From Lunularia cruciata (lineage: Eukaryota; Streptophyta; Marchantiopsida; Lunulariales; Lunulariaceae), in the NCBI GenBank assembly GCA_948567375.1, contig OX419758.1:4593001-4657000 (forward strand): a DNA stretch of 64,000 nt, given 5' to 3'. Position 1 is the first letter of the stretch, and every line of letters begins with the position of its first letter. A model generated the notes under the pieces. That model did no database searches, had not been told where the DNA came from, and was given only the letters and a program-made list of their open reading frames with translations. Shown piece by piece: positions 34,693 to 44,580 of the stretch. Position numbers and translations under genes: made by a program.

Positions 34693-35050
34693 CTAATTCC
34701 CTCCCTAATATTTTCCCTTTGCTCTTTGACTGCTTCCTCCTTCACGCTCTCATGTCAAAAATGTTCCCACCCAACTCAAGCCCACACTCTTCATATTTAT
34801 TCATGTGGTGATTACTAGCAAGCTCTTACATCACATTTGCTATTTCATCTCCATCATTTTCATGTCTACAATGTTCCTACCCTAATTCCCTCCCTAATAT
34901 TTTCCCTTTGCTCTTTGACTGTTTCCTCCTTCACGCTCTCATGTCTACAATGTTTCTACCCGACTCAAGCCCACACTCTTCATATTTATTCATGTGGTGA
35001 TTACTAGCAAGCTCTTACATCACATTTACTATTCATCTCCATCATTTGCA
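34693..35050. repeat. 189-bp tandem duplication, right arm only
   Basis: CTAATTCCCTCCCTAATATT starts units at 34693 and 34882. The second is nearly identical and runs to about 35050. The left arm has one unit. Confidence 0.85.
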
Positions 35051-35130
35051 TAGATGCTCTAGATTTCATGTTCTTTACTAGTCGGTGAGCAATCAATTTG
35101 TTTCAATTATACTTTAGAGGTAGGATAGTA

Positions 35131-35133
<3 letters not shown>

Positions 35134-35206
<73 letters not shown>
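35134..35206. repeat. (TA)n microsatellite, about 36 units
   Basis: An uninterrupted TA run of about 73 bp, which as DNA can extrude a cruciform. The mirror in the left arm has only a few TA units near 25129-25137. Confidence 0.95.
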
Positions 35207-35210
<4 letters not shown>

Positions 35211-35287
35211 CGTGTGTTCTACACAAGTCTAAAATATACGTTCTCTTTCTTCCCCCTCCCGTTGCTTCTCTCTCGTTCTCGATTGGG

Positions 35288-35563
35288 TTGCTATGCTATA
35301 GAAAGAGAGCTGCGAAATTTATCCAAGATTCTTTTCTCGGATGTCAAGATCGAGCTCCCGGTCTGTTCATTTACCGTTCAGAAAAGATCCTGCGCAAGGG
35401 CGGGAGGTGTAAGGTTGATAACGTTACTAAATTGTTTGAACTTGCCTTCCACTTTCCGAATCTCGATGCCTTAGAAAACAACGGAGCAGTTGGTGTAGTT
35501 GAATCACCTGCCGATGAGATAACAAGCAGTCCGAGAAGAGAGATGACTTTGACAGGCGTATAA
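35288..35563 (+). other. Conserved open stretch of unknown function
   Basis: 91 codons open in the right arm (RKRAAKFIQDSFLGC ... EMTLTGV), with the same frame continuing open upstream. There is no ATG near the front, only TTG. The composition is charged and protein-like with no recognised domain. A TATAAAAG sequence sits at its end (35561-35568), which could belong to another transcript. The left copy is disrupted. Coding status is uncertain. Confidence 0.3.
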
Positions 35564-35872
35564 AAGCTGACTCGAGACACACGTAAACACACGAAAATGA
35601 CTTCTTGCATATCACCGCTTCAGTCTATGCTAATGTGGAGATGCAGTAATACTAGTTCGAGCAGGACCTCGAGTACAGTTACTATACAGATGTGGAACGT
35701 AGAGTATGAGGGGTAGTCTGATGATTGAGCTGGATAACAACAACACATCGTCTAGATCCATTACGATTCACACAGTAGAAAGCAACTGGTTAAATTCGTA
35801 TTCCGATTCCGATTTCTATTGCCTGGAGTCCTGTGCAAATTTAACTTCTTCGGTAATTTGAATACTGGGGTG

Positions 35873-35911
35873 ATAAAGGGGACCCACGAATACTGTGGGT
35901 CCCTTCTATTA
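35873..35911. terminator. Hairpin downstream of gene B, unit R2
   Basis: GGGACCCAC and GTGGGTCCC again pair around a 7-8-base loop. The AATAAA seen in L1 and L2 has changed to AATAGA in B's direction. Confidence 0.35.
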
Positions 35912-36154
35912 ACATGTAATTGCAGGCTCGTCTCGATTCGTGCCAAATGCTTATGCATTAAATTGTGTTTCAAAGACAGTTCTCAGTATTGTCCATTTTC
36001 TGAAAGCCATCTAAGTGCAGCGTCAGAGCTAGGATGAAATTTCTAGATTCAAGTATAGTAGGACAAGGAAATGGGAAATATTTGAAGCAAATGATATTGT
36101 TGCATCTACTCAGAAAATTATGCAAGCTAGCAAGGTAGCGACTTCTGAACTCGA

Positions 36155-36549
36155 TTAAACTTGTATTCTCCAGATTGTGGTTAGTTCTGCACCATTTCCT
36201 TCCATTACAGATCTCAACACAGGGGCGAAAAAACATAACATATCCGAATTCTTGCAAAGGTCGGTCGGTCCTCGACTTTCCCCACCACTGTCTCCTAAAA
36301 TGTCAAGGGTTTGCGTAACTACGATTGTAGTACCATTTACTCTACATGGTACACGGATGGTCTTCAGCGGTGCTAGTCCATATGTTGGCCCAACTTTAGC
36401 ATTATGGAAAACTTGGGGACAAAGCAGATTCACAGGAGCATCGTTGGTGGCAAGGTATTTTTGACGCAGGTTTGTGCAGCCACTCCCTTCAAGAAAGCCG
36501 AAGGCATCGTAATGATGACGAGCAGAGGGCCAGCGGATTTGATACCCAT
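36155..36549 (-). pseudogene. Gene B, decayed copy R2
   Basis: Starts ATGGGTATCAAATCCGC at 36549. The signal-peptide frame is kept through about 30 codons and is then lost through a one-base difference. The downstream part (LCPQVFHNAKVGPTYG onward) is open in another frame and matches L2. R1 lacks B altogether, because its unit starts upstream of B's ATG. Confidence 0.65.
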
Positions 36550-37044
36550 GTCGACTGCTCTATACTGGTGTGCGTCTGCTAGTGCAAAATCCAAATTGCA
36601 GTCGATAAAGAAGCCGACTGCGTCCTCTGAAAGGTCCTAGAGTCAGATGGATGGCTGTAGAAATAAATGGTACGGAGACAGGGAACGCGTTTCTCGACAT
36701 TGTCAATGTCGTTTAACCTATTGAACGTAAAGCGTAGTTCTCCAATTATGGATCGCGATCGTGCCACATTTTGAGAAAGTTTGGTGCATGATCATCTTCG
36801 GAAGCTGATTTAAACTGTTTGGACACATGATATAGGACTGACGCCATCCAATTTATCACGTTAGGGCAATAGGACATTTCTTCATCTCCAGTGCCTAGCA
36901 GACTCAGAAACAAGTTTTGCTTGCTATCTGCCATTCGGGAGTCCACGCAACTGACTGGAGATGGACAGATAAACTCAACACCAAACTTCTGCAATCGTGG
37001 CATGATGAATGATTGAATTTCTGAAGAAGACCACGTTCATAATG

Positions 37045-37052
37045 TATAAAAG
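37045..37052 (+). promoter_or_regulatory. TATA box of gene A, copy R2
   Basis: TATAAAAG, 160 bp before the ATG at 37212. It is followed by a pyrimidine-rich probable leader. The block around it (CCACGTTCATAATG ... GCCGCC) is shared by the right-arm copies and largely by the left. Confidence 0.65.
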
Positions 37053-37211
37053 AAGCCGCCTTCACTATTTCCATATCGTTCATTTCTACACCTTGGTACT
37101 TGCATTGAGTCCCGTTCGTCCACTGCAACTTAGCTTCTGCAATTGAATCTGAGTGACTGCACTTCAAGCCGGCAATCTACCAAAGACAAAGACGTTCACA
37201 TAGCCATCGAC

Positions 37212-37664
37212 ATGGGTATCAAATCCGCGGTCGCTCTGCTCGCAGTCACCGCGGTGCTGTCCGCATTCTTGAGTGGAGTGGCAGCACAAACCAGTGTCAA
37301 ACAATACCTTGCCACCAACAACGCTCCAGTGACTCTGAGTTGCCGCCAACTGCTCGGTGGTGGTAAAGTTGGGCGATTGTACACACTGGAACCTCTGACA
37401 ACCATCCAAGTACCCTACATTGTAAATGGTACTACAAGTATAGTTATCGAAATCCTTGACACTGCCAACAACGTGTTGGGGACTTTCAATTTTGTTCCGG
37501 GCACGGTTGAGCTCCTTGTCATCGCTGTTGACTTCTTGCGAAGGGGTATCGTGGTTCAGCTTTTCGGTTTGCTTAATGGCATCCTTCGGTTAGTTGCGAG
37601 CATCAATATTGGTCGTTTGCTGGAAGCTTTGCTGATTCTTATTCGCAGTGTCATATGCACGTAG
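37212..37664 (+). CDS. Gene A, small secreted protein of unknown family, copy R2
   Basis: 150 codons. The ATG is in a good plant context (GAC before, G after) and opens a signal peptide, residues 1-26. Mature part: Cys44, Asn72-Gly-Thr sequon, alternating hydrophobic segments to about residue 95, then an amphipathic hydrophobic tail with Arg110-Arg111, Arg126, Arg135 and Arg145, ending in Cys149. It carries Thr13, Lys52, Val147 and Thr150 like L2, but Leu47 like R1. It has an intact TATA box and an AG/GTAAGT donor two bases after the stop. Role unknown: the layout suggests an extracellular, possibly membrane-contacting protein, which is inference. Confidence 0.8.
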   Translation: MGIKSAVALLAVTAVLSAFLSGVAAQTSVKQYLATNNAPVTLSCRQLLGGGKVGRLYTLEPLTTIQVPYIVNGTTSIVIEILDTANNVLGTFNFVPGTVELLVIAVDFLRRGIVVQLFGLLNGILRLVASINIGRLLEALLILIRSVICT

Positions 37665-37666
37665 AG

Positions 37667-37854
37667 GTAAGTTTTCCGCCAAACATCTCTGAAGTTTGTG
37701 AGATCCGTAAATCTGATTTTTGCATTTGGTACCTCTTTCGAATAACCGGACCTGATTGCTGAATGTGAACAACTAGTACTTCCTTGAGATGCATCCCTTC
37801 CTAGGAGAGGGTGAAGTCTCAGCAGCTGATCTTGTTGATTTGTTTGATCTCTAG
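37667..37854 (+). other. Possible 3'-UTR intron of gene A, copy R2
   Basis: TAG stop, then AG|GTAAGT, a full donor consensus. A pyrimidine/T-rich stretch ending GATCTCTAG at 37854 could be the acceptor, 188 bases away. The same pair is present in R1 (41572-41760). L2 has the donor and L1 a weaker GTTAGT. Confidence 0.4.
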
Positions 37855-38190
37855 AAACGTTACTAATTACTTAAATTTCTAAATCTGAATTTGTCTGTTT
37901 AATCTGTGTACCAAAGGGATGGAAAATGGCGCAATGAAACAGTCAACATCTTCCGTCAATCTCAGTTACTGGCAGACATTCAAACTTTCTAATATCAGAC
38001 ATGCATTTGGCATAAGCACTTGCGGTTGTACAATACCATGCAGATAGCTGACTCGAGGTTTCTATAGTCTGACCCTTTGCGTCACGCGTTATTCTTCACA
38101 GGCGATGACAGACGCAGGTCGACGTGGAGATCGAGGATGGATCACCGTGACTGCAAAAAATGGGAACTTCTATAGATCTACTACGTAACG

Positions 38191-38433
38191 TTGAACATCA
38201 ACTTCGAAGGACTTGGTTCGAACTCATTGCTCGAAAGTTTTGTATGTTTGGGGAACCAGAAAAGTCTATTACAAGATCTTAGATGTAGTTTCAGTTTCTT
38301 CAGTTGGAAAAATCAAATAAAGATATCTATCCACTTCAATTTTAAGCTAAGCATCTTATCCGGTCATCCTCTCGAATGCATGGGTTTCCCTGTTTTCAAA
38401 GGTGATTCTGGCAGGCATGTACTTCCAGTCTGA
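38191..38433 (+). other. Conserved open stretch downstream of gene A, unit R2
   Basis: Eighty codons matching 22050-22292 with seven differences. No ATG. In R1 the frame is lost after about 30 codons. Confidence 0.2.
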
Positions 38434-38545
38434 GACTTAACTTGCATATAATGTTTTGTCTCAATGTTGGTTTCATTTTATGTGCATTGCCCTAGAGACA
38501 GAACCTTGTGATTTTCGAAGTTGTATTGCAACTATATCAACTGGA

Positions 38546-38610
38546 TTTCAGTGGTCTATCGACATCTCTGCGTACATATTATAAGCAGAGATGTCGATAG
38601 GCAACTGAAA
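38546..38610 (+). ncRNA. Hairpin with 26-bp stem, unit R2
   Basis: Mirror of the L2 hairpin. The core ATCGACATCTCTGC and its complement are unchanged, with small changes near the base of the stem. Confidence 0.4.
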
Positions 38611-38937
38611 TTTGATTATCAACAATCATCAGTTATGAACAGACAAGAGAAAAAGTACAAATAATTATATAGTTCAGATCCGATCGGTGGACTCGGTTTG
38701 AAGTCTCCTTGTTAAGTAGAAATTTTCGAACTGCTACCTTTCCCAGTGGATTGACAAATGGGGTCTCAAACTTGAATGACTAACCACACTTGAATAATTT
38801 ACCAAAGTTTCTAAAAACTTTAATGTTATAACTCAGCATAAAATGTCTCTCTGGATACAACTACACAATTCTTATATGAATATATTGTTACCACTGGGAA
38901 ATTTCAACTCCTAGTTTATAGACTGACTCACTTGAGC

Positions 38938-39132
38938 ATGAATTGTACGTGGACCCGCGTGCTTCTTCCAGACGTTAATGCTGTAATTGAAACAAATGAT
39001 AGAAGTGTGCGTCAAATAGTCATAATCACTACATGCGAAGTTCAACTCATGTTCTTGTCTACAGAAACCATGTTTCAAGGTCTGGAAAGTTGGAAGAAGC
39101 TTAGGGTGAATGTAAAGCGTCCTCAGTGTTAA
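38938..39132 (+). CDS. 58-codon conserved ORF, unit R2 (altered C-terminus)
   Basis: ATG start and the same first 50 residues as the other copies (Asp for Asn at residue 12). A small length change then alters the C-terminus, giving 64 codons. Confidence 0.25.
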   Translation: MNCTWTRVLLPDVNAVIETNDRSVRQIVIITTCEVQLMFLSTETMFQGLESWKKLRVNVKRPQC

Positions 39133-39426
39133 CAAGAGATGTGATCCTCAGTTGCATCCCTAGTACAAAATCCCTCATTGCTGCGGTGAGGCAGAAAGTT
39201 ACAACCTTTTTACCACGTAGATGGCATTCCTGTACAGTCAAAGAAGTACGTAGTCAAAACGCACTCAGAACTCCTCCCTCCTCGAGAAATTGAAACTCTC
39301 AACCTTTGGTTCGTTAACTGTAGAAACCACTTCAGTTACAGATCCGAGAGAGACTGAAAGGTCGATATGAGTCCAAGCAGATTCTGTTAATGCCTGCACA
39401 ACTCTTACAGGATGCGGGACTTCCGT

Positions 39427-39765
39427 TTCACGAGCCACAGATTGGTATGCTTACAATGCTATCAGACACTAGAAGACTTCACGAGCCACAGATTGGTATG
39501 CTTACAATGCTATCAGACACTAGAAGGCTTTGAGCTTAGAACTAAGGAATTGAGAAGTGCAGAAATGGCGCGAGTGAATCTTGATCCGATAGAACCGATG
39601 TTTAAGAAAAATCGGATGCCAGACATCTTACGATAACTGAATTTTTGTGTTGTTCCATTCTTGACGATACAATAACGCTTTAGTTCCTTTGCATTGTAAC
39701 GAACTGTACGCAATTCTTGCTCGAGAAAACAATGGAATGCTCCATATGGATCACGCGGGCGTGAT
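39427..39765 (+). repeat. 51-bp tandem duplication and 16-bp palindrome, unit R2
   Basis: TTCACGAGCCACAGATTGG ... ACACTAGAAG occurs twice (39427 and 39478). Further on, ATCACGC-GG-GCGTGAT lies at 39750-39765 in a single copy, the unexpanded state of the 152-bp array in L2. Confidence 0.7.
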
Positions 39766-40129
39766 AGTTCTCTTATACTAAGTTCTGTAGGGTCACAACC
39801 CTAGGTAAAGATCTCGGAGAGTACAAACTTCCGTAATTTTGGTATGTCTATAGCATGGAGCGTTGTATCCTTTGGCAATAATCAATAATCTGGTTAAGGT
39901 GGAAGGCAAAAGTGCAGGAAGGAAGCATTTGGAAGCCCTTCATCAACCGGCTTGCATTACGAATGAGAGCATTGAGAATGAAACAGGAGCCAAAGGCCAT
40001 TGTATGAACCACCCATAGTAGAATGGTGAGTTGAGCTTGAGAGAGTAGTATTTCATAAAAGGTCAAGAAGATGGAAAATGACAAAAGATAAAAAGGACAT
40101 TCTAGAGGAGCAAGGAGAAAACATGTTAG

Positions 40130-40545
40130 TAATACATTGGTAGTCGTAGTTCTTTGAATAGTTGCTCATAAGTTATTTGATGATAGTCCAATTTCTTGTT
40201 AATGTTATTGATCACATGGTGAGTCGTACTATCATTTGTACCATTTGTATAATCCGATGTACCATTAGAGACATGGTTAGGGTTACAGATCTAGATCGAT
40301 TAGCAGGGTATATTTTTGAAGTGAAATTTTATAGAACTCATTTCTCTAATGTTTAGTTCTTGAATTCTTGGCTACAGTGGACATAGAGTAGCCAAGAATT
40401 AACCCCATTTATAATTTTGTATCTTTTTGTTAGAATTGGTGTGGTTTGATTTGTAATCAAGATACAATGGTTTGCAGATTATTACAGGGAGAACTAATTA
40501 TTATGACACTTTAGATTTCCCATATAATTTATGAATGAATTGCAC
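40130..40545 (-). repeat. 0.5-kb LTR-like repeat, unit R2 (truncated)
   Basis: Mirror of 19561-20045. It breaks off near 40545, where the sequence jumps to DNA upstream of gene B (mirror of about 17000). About 2.6 kb present on the left, with the copia fossil and B, are missing at this junction. Confidence 0.6.
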
Positions 40546-40950
40546 TATGATGCATGGCTGTAGAAATAAATGGTACGGAGAAAGGGAACGGGTTTCTAGA
40601 CATTGTCAATGTGGTTTAACCTAGTGAACGTAAAGCTTAGTTCTCCGATTATGGATCGCGATCGTGCCACATTTTGAGAAAATTTGGTGAATGATAATCT
40701 TCGGAAGCTGATTTAAACTGTTTGGACATATTATATAGAACTGACGCCATTCAATTTATCACGTTGGAGCAATAGGACATTTCTTTATCTCCAGTGCCTA
40801 GCAGACTCATAATAGAAACAAGTTTGCTTGCTATCTGCCATTGGGAGTCCACGCAACTGACGAGGTGGACAGATAACTTATCAACACCAAACTTCTGCAA
40901 TCGTGGCATGATGAATGATTGAATTTCTGAAGAAGACCACGTTCATAATG

Positions 40951-40958
40951 TATAAAAG
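40951..40958 (+). promoter_or_regulatory. TATA box of gene A, copy R1
   Basis: TATAAAAG, 160 bp before the ATG at 41117, identical in sequence and spacing to R2. Confidence 0.65.
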
Positions 40959-41116
40959 AAGCCGCCTTCACTATTTCCATATCGTTCATTTCTCACCTTG
41001 GTACTTGCATTGAGTCCCGTTCGTCCACTGCAACTCAGCTTCTGCAATTGAATCTGAGTGACTGCACTTCAAGCCGGCAATCTACCGAAGACAAGGACGT
41101 TCACATAGCCATCGAC

Positions 41117-41569
41117 ATGGGTATCAAATCCGCGGTCGCTCTGCTCGCAGTCATCGCGGTGCTGTCCGCATTCTTGAGCGGAGTGGCAGCACAAACCAGT
41201 GTCAAACAATACCTTGCCACCAACAACGCTCCAGTGACTCTGAGTTGCCGCCAACTGCTCGGTGGTGGCAACGTTGGGCGATTGTACACACTGGAACCTC
41301 TGACAACCATCCAAGTACCCTACATAGTAAATGGTACTACAAGTATAGTTATCGAAATCCTTGACACTGCCAACAACGTGTTAGGAACTTTCAATTTTGT
41401 TCCGGGCACGGTTGAGCTCCTTGTCATCGCTGTTGACTTCTTGCGAAGGGGTATCGTGGTTCAGCTTTTCGGTTTGCTTAATGGCATCCTTCGGTTAGTT
41501 GCGAGCATCAATATTGGTCGTTTGCTGGAAGCTTTGCTGATTCTTATTCGCAGTCTCATCTGCGGGTAG
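41117..41569 (+). CDS. Gene A, small secreted protein of unknown family, copy R1
   Basis: 150 codons with signal peptide 1-26 and the same domain layout as R2. Ile13, Asn52, Leu147 and Gly150 match L1 on the other arm, whereas Leu47 matches its neighbour R2. It has an intact TATA box, and an AG/GTAAGT donor two bases after the stop with a possible acceptor at 41760. Paralogue B is absent from this unit, so A here stands alone. The long upstream extension of the frame to 41048 starts at TTG and is not needed, since the signal peptide fixes the ATG. Confidence 0.8.
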   Translation: MGIKSAVALLAVIAVLSAFLSGVAAQTSVKQYLATNNAPVTLSCRQLLGGGNVGRLYTLEPLTTIQVPYIVNGTTSIVIEILDTANNVLGTFNFVPGTVELLVIAVDFLRRGIVVQLFGLLNGILRLVASINIGRLLEALLILIRSLICG

Positions 41570-42451
41570 AGGTAAGTTTTCCGCCAAACATCTCTGAAGT
41601 TTGTGAGATCCGTAAATCTGATTTTTGCATTTGGTGCAATCTTTCGAATAACCGGACCTGATTGCTGAGTGTGAACAATTAGTACTTTCTTGAGATGCAT
41701 CTCTTCCTTGGAGAGGGTGAAGTTTCAGCAGCTGATCTTGTTGATTTGTTTGATCTCTAGAGACGTTACTAATTACTTAAATTTCTAAATCTGAATTTGT
41801 CTGTTTAATCTGTGCACGAAAAGGATGGAAAATGGCGCAGTGAAACAGTCAACATCTTCCGTCTATCTCAGTTACTGGCAGACATTCAAACTGTCTTATA
41901 TCAGACGTGGATTTGGCATAAGCACTTGCGGTTGTGCAATGCCATCCAGATAGCTGACTCGAGGTTTCTATAGTCTGACTCTTTGCGTCATGCGTTATTG
42001 GTCACAGGCGATGACCGATGCAGTTCGACGTGGAGATCGAGGATGGATGATCGTGACTGCAAATAATGGGAACTTCTATACATCTACAACGTAACGTTGA
42101 ACATCAACTTCGAAGGACTTGATTCGAACTCATTGCTCGAAAGTTTTGTATGTTTGGGGAACCAGAAAAGTCTATTACAAGATCTTAGATGTAGTTCAGT
42201 TTCTTCAGTCGGAAAAATCAAATAAAGATATCTATCCACTTCAATTTTATGCTAAGCATCTAATGCAGTAACCCTCTCGAATTTATGGATTTCCCTGCTT
42301 TTAAAGGTGATTCTGGCAGGCATGTACTTCCAGTTGGAGACTTAACTTGCATGTAATGTTTTGTCTCGATGTTGGTTTCATTTTATGTGCATTGCCCTAG
42401 AGACAGAACCTTGTGATTCTCGAAGTTGTATTGCAACTCCATCAACTGGAT

Positions 42452-42516
42452 TTTCAGTGGCCTATCGACATCTCTGCGTACGTATTGTAAGCAGAGATGT
42501 CGATAGGCAACTGAAA
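42452..42516 (+). ncRNA. Hairpin with 26-bp stem, unit R1
   Basis: Fourth copy, loop GTACGTATTGTAA. The loop varies between the units, while the inner stem is identical in all four. Confidence 0.4.
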
Positions 42517-42844
42517 TTTCATTATCAACAATCATCAGTTATGAACAGACAAGATAAAAAAGTACAAATAATTATATAGTTCAGTTCCGATCGGTGGATT
42601 CGGTTTGAAGTCTACTTGTAAAGTAGAAATTTTCGGACTGCTTCCTCTCCCAGTAGACTGACAAATGGGGTCTCAAACTTGAATGACTAACCACACTTGA
42701 ATAACTTACCAAAGTTTCTAGAAACTTTAATGTTAGAACTCAGCATAAAATGTCTCTCTGGATACAACTACACAATTCTTATATGGATATATTGTTACCA
42801 CTGGGAAATTTCAACTCCTAGTTTATAGACTGACTCACTTTAGC

Positions 42845-43021
42845 ATGAATTGTACTTGGACCCGCGTGCTTCTTCCAAACGTTAATGCTGTAATTGAAAC
42901 AAACGATAGAAGTGTGCGTCAAATAGTCATAATCACTACATGCGAAGTTCAACTCATGTTCTTGACTACAGAAACCATGTTTCAATGTCTGGAAAGTTGT
43001 AAGGCGCTACTCAAAATGTAA
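42845..43021 (+). CDS. 58-codon conserved ORF, unit R1
   Basis: ATG start, same ORF as in L1 and L2, with Thr for Ser in the MFL-T-TE segment and ESCKALLKM at the end. It lies 1.28 kb beyond the gene A stop. Confidence 0.3.
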   Translation: MNCTWTRVLLPNVNAVIETNDRSVRQIVIITTCEVQLMFLTTETMFQCLESCKALLKM

Positions 43022-43115
43022 AGCGTCCTCAGTGTTAAGAATAGATGTGATCCTCAGTTGCATCCCTGGTACAAAATCCCTCATTGCTGCGGTGAGGCAG
43101 AAAGTTACAACCTTT

Positions 43116-43349
43116 TTACCACGTAGATGGCATTCCTGTACAGTCAAAGAAGTACGTAGTCAAAACGCACTCAGAACTCCTCCTTCCTTTCGAGAAATTG
43201 AAACTCTCGACCTTTGGTTCGTTAATTGTAAAAACCAGTTCAGTTACAGATACGGAGAAAGAGACTGAAAGGTCGATATGAGTCCAAGCAGATTCTGATG
43301 ATGCCTGCATAACTCTTACAGGAAGCGGGACCTCCGTTTCACGAGCCAC
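43116..43349 (-). other. Conserved open stretch, minus strand, unit R1
   Basis: Mirror of 14168-14401 and open over the same 77 codons. The plus strand is also open here (43032-43268). No ATG on the minus strand. Confidence 0.2.
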
Positions 43350-43539
43350 AGATTGGTATGCTTACAATGCTATCAGACGCTAACAATGCTATCAGACACT
43401 AGAAGGCTATGAGCTTAGAACGAAGGAATTGAGAAGTGCAGAGATGGCGAGAGTGAATCTTCATCCCGGTAGAACCGATGTTTAAGAAAAATCTTAGGGA
43501 TAGCATACATCTTACTGATAACTGAATTGTTCTTTTGTT

Positions 43540-43722
43540 CCATTCTTCACGATACAAGAACTATTTCCTTCCTTAGCGTTGCAATGAAGTGTACACAATT
43601 CTTGCTTGAGAAAATAATGGAATATTCCATAACGCTTTCCTTCCTTTGCGTTGCAATGAAGTGTACGCAATTCTTGCTCAAGAAAACAATGGAATACTCC
43701 ATATGGATCACGCGAACGTGAT
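43540..43722 (-). repeat. Repeat-prone segment of unit R1 with 16-bp palindrome
   Basis: A segment containing GCGTTGCAATGAAGTGTAC occurs twice about 73 bp apart. The palindrome at 43707-43722 (ATCACGCGAACGTGAT) has lost perfect symmetry at its centre. Confidence 0.6.
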
Positions 43723-44089
43723 AGTTCTCTTATACAAAGTTCTGTAGGGTTGATCCCTACCTGAGGTAAAGATCTCGGAGAGTATAGACTTCCGTAATTT
43801 TGGTATGTATATAGCATGGAGCGTTGTATTCTTTGACAATAATCAATAATCTGGTTAAGGTGGAATGCAGAAGTGCAGGAAGGAAGCATTTGGAAGTGCT
43901 TCATCAACCGGCTTGCATTACGAATGAGAGCCTTTGATAATAAAACAGGAGCCAATGGTCTTTGTATGGACCACCGATATGTAGGAAGGTGAATTGACCT
44001 CGAGTGAGTAATATTTCATAAGAGGTCAAGAAGATGGAAAATGAAAAAGATAAAAAGGATGTTCTAGAGGGGCGAGGAGAAAAAGGTTA

Positions 44090-44580
44090 CTAGTACATGG
44101 TAGTCATAATTCTTTGGGAAGTTGCTCATAAGTTATTTGATGATAATAAAATTTCATGTTAATGTTATTGATCACATGGCAGGAAACAGGGTCACTTGTA
44201 CCATTGGTATTAGGGTCACTTCTACCATTGGTATTATACGATGTGTAATTAGTGAGGTACTTAGAGTTAGAGATCTAGGTGGAATAGAAGTGTATACTTT
44301 TAAAGTGAAATTCCATAGAGTTCATTTCTATGATGCGGAGACTTTGAGTTCCTGACTATTGTGGACAAACAATGGTGAGCATCAACTGGTATGCTTTAAC
44401 TAGAGTGTGTGTGGTTTGATTATAATCAAGATACAATGGTTTGCAAATTATTGAGTGGAGGATAGAGTTCAAGTGAGTTCTCTAGAGTTCACATGTAACT
44501 GATGTATGAATTGCACCTATATATATAATATTGACAGTAATATATGTTGTATAGCAGTGTATATATGCACAGAAAAGATT
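44090..44580 (-). repeat. 0.5-kb LTR-like repeat, unit R1
   Basis: Mirror of 12842-13330, with a small internal duplication (GGGTCACTT-GTACCATTGGTATTA type) at 44190-44235. Confidence 0.55.
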
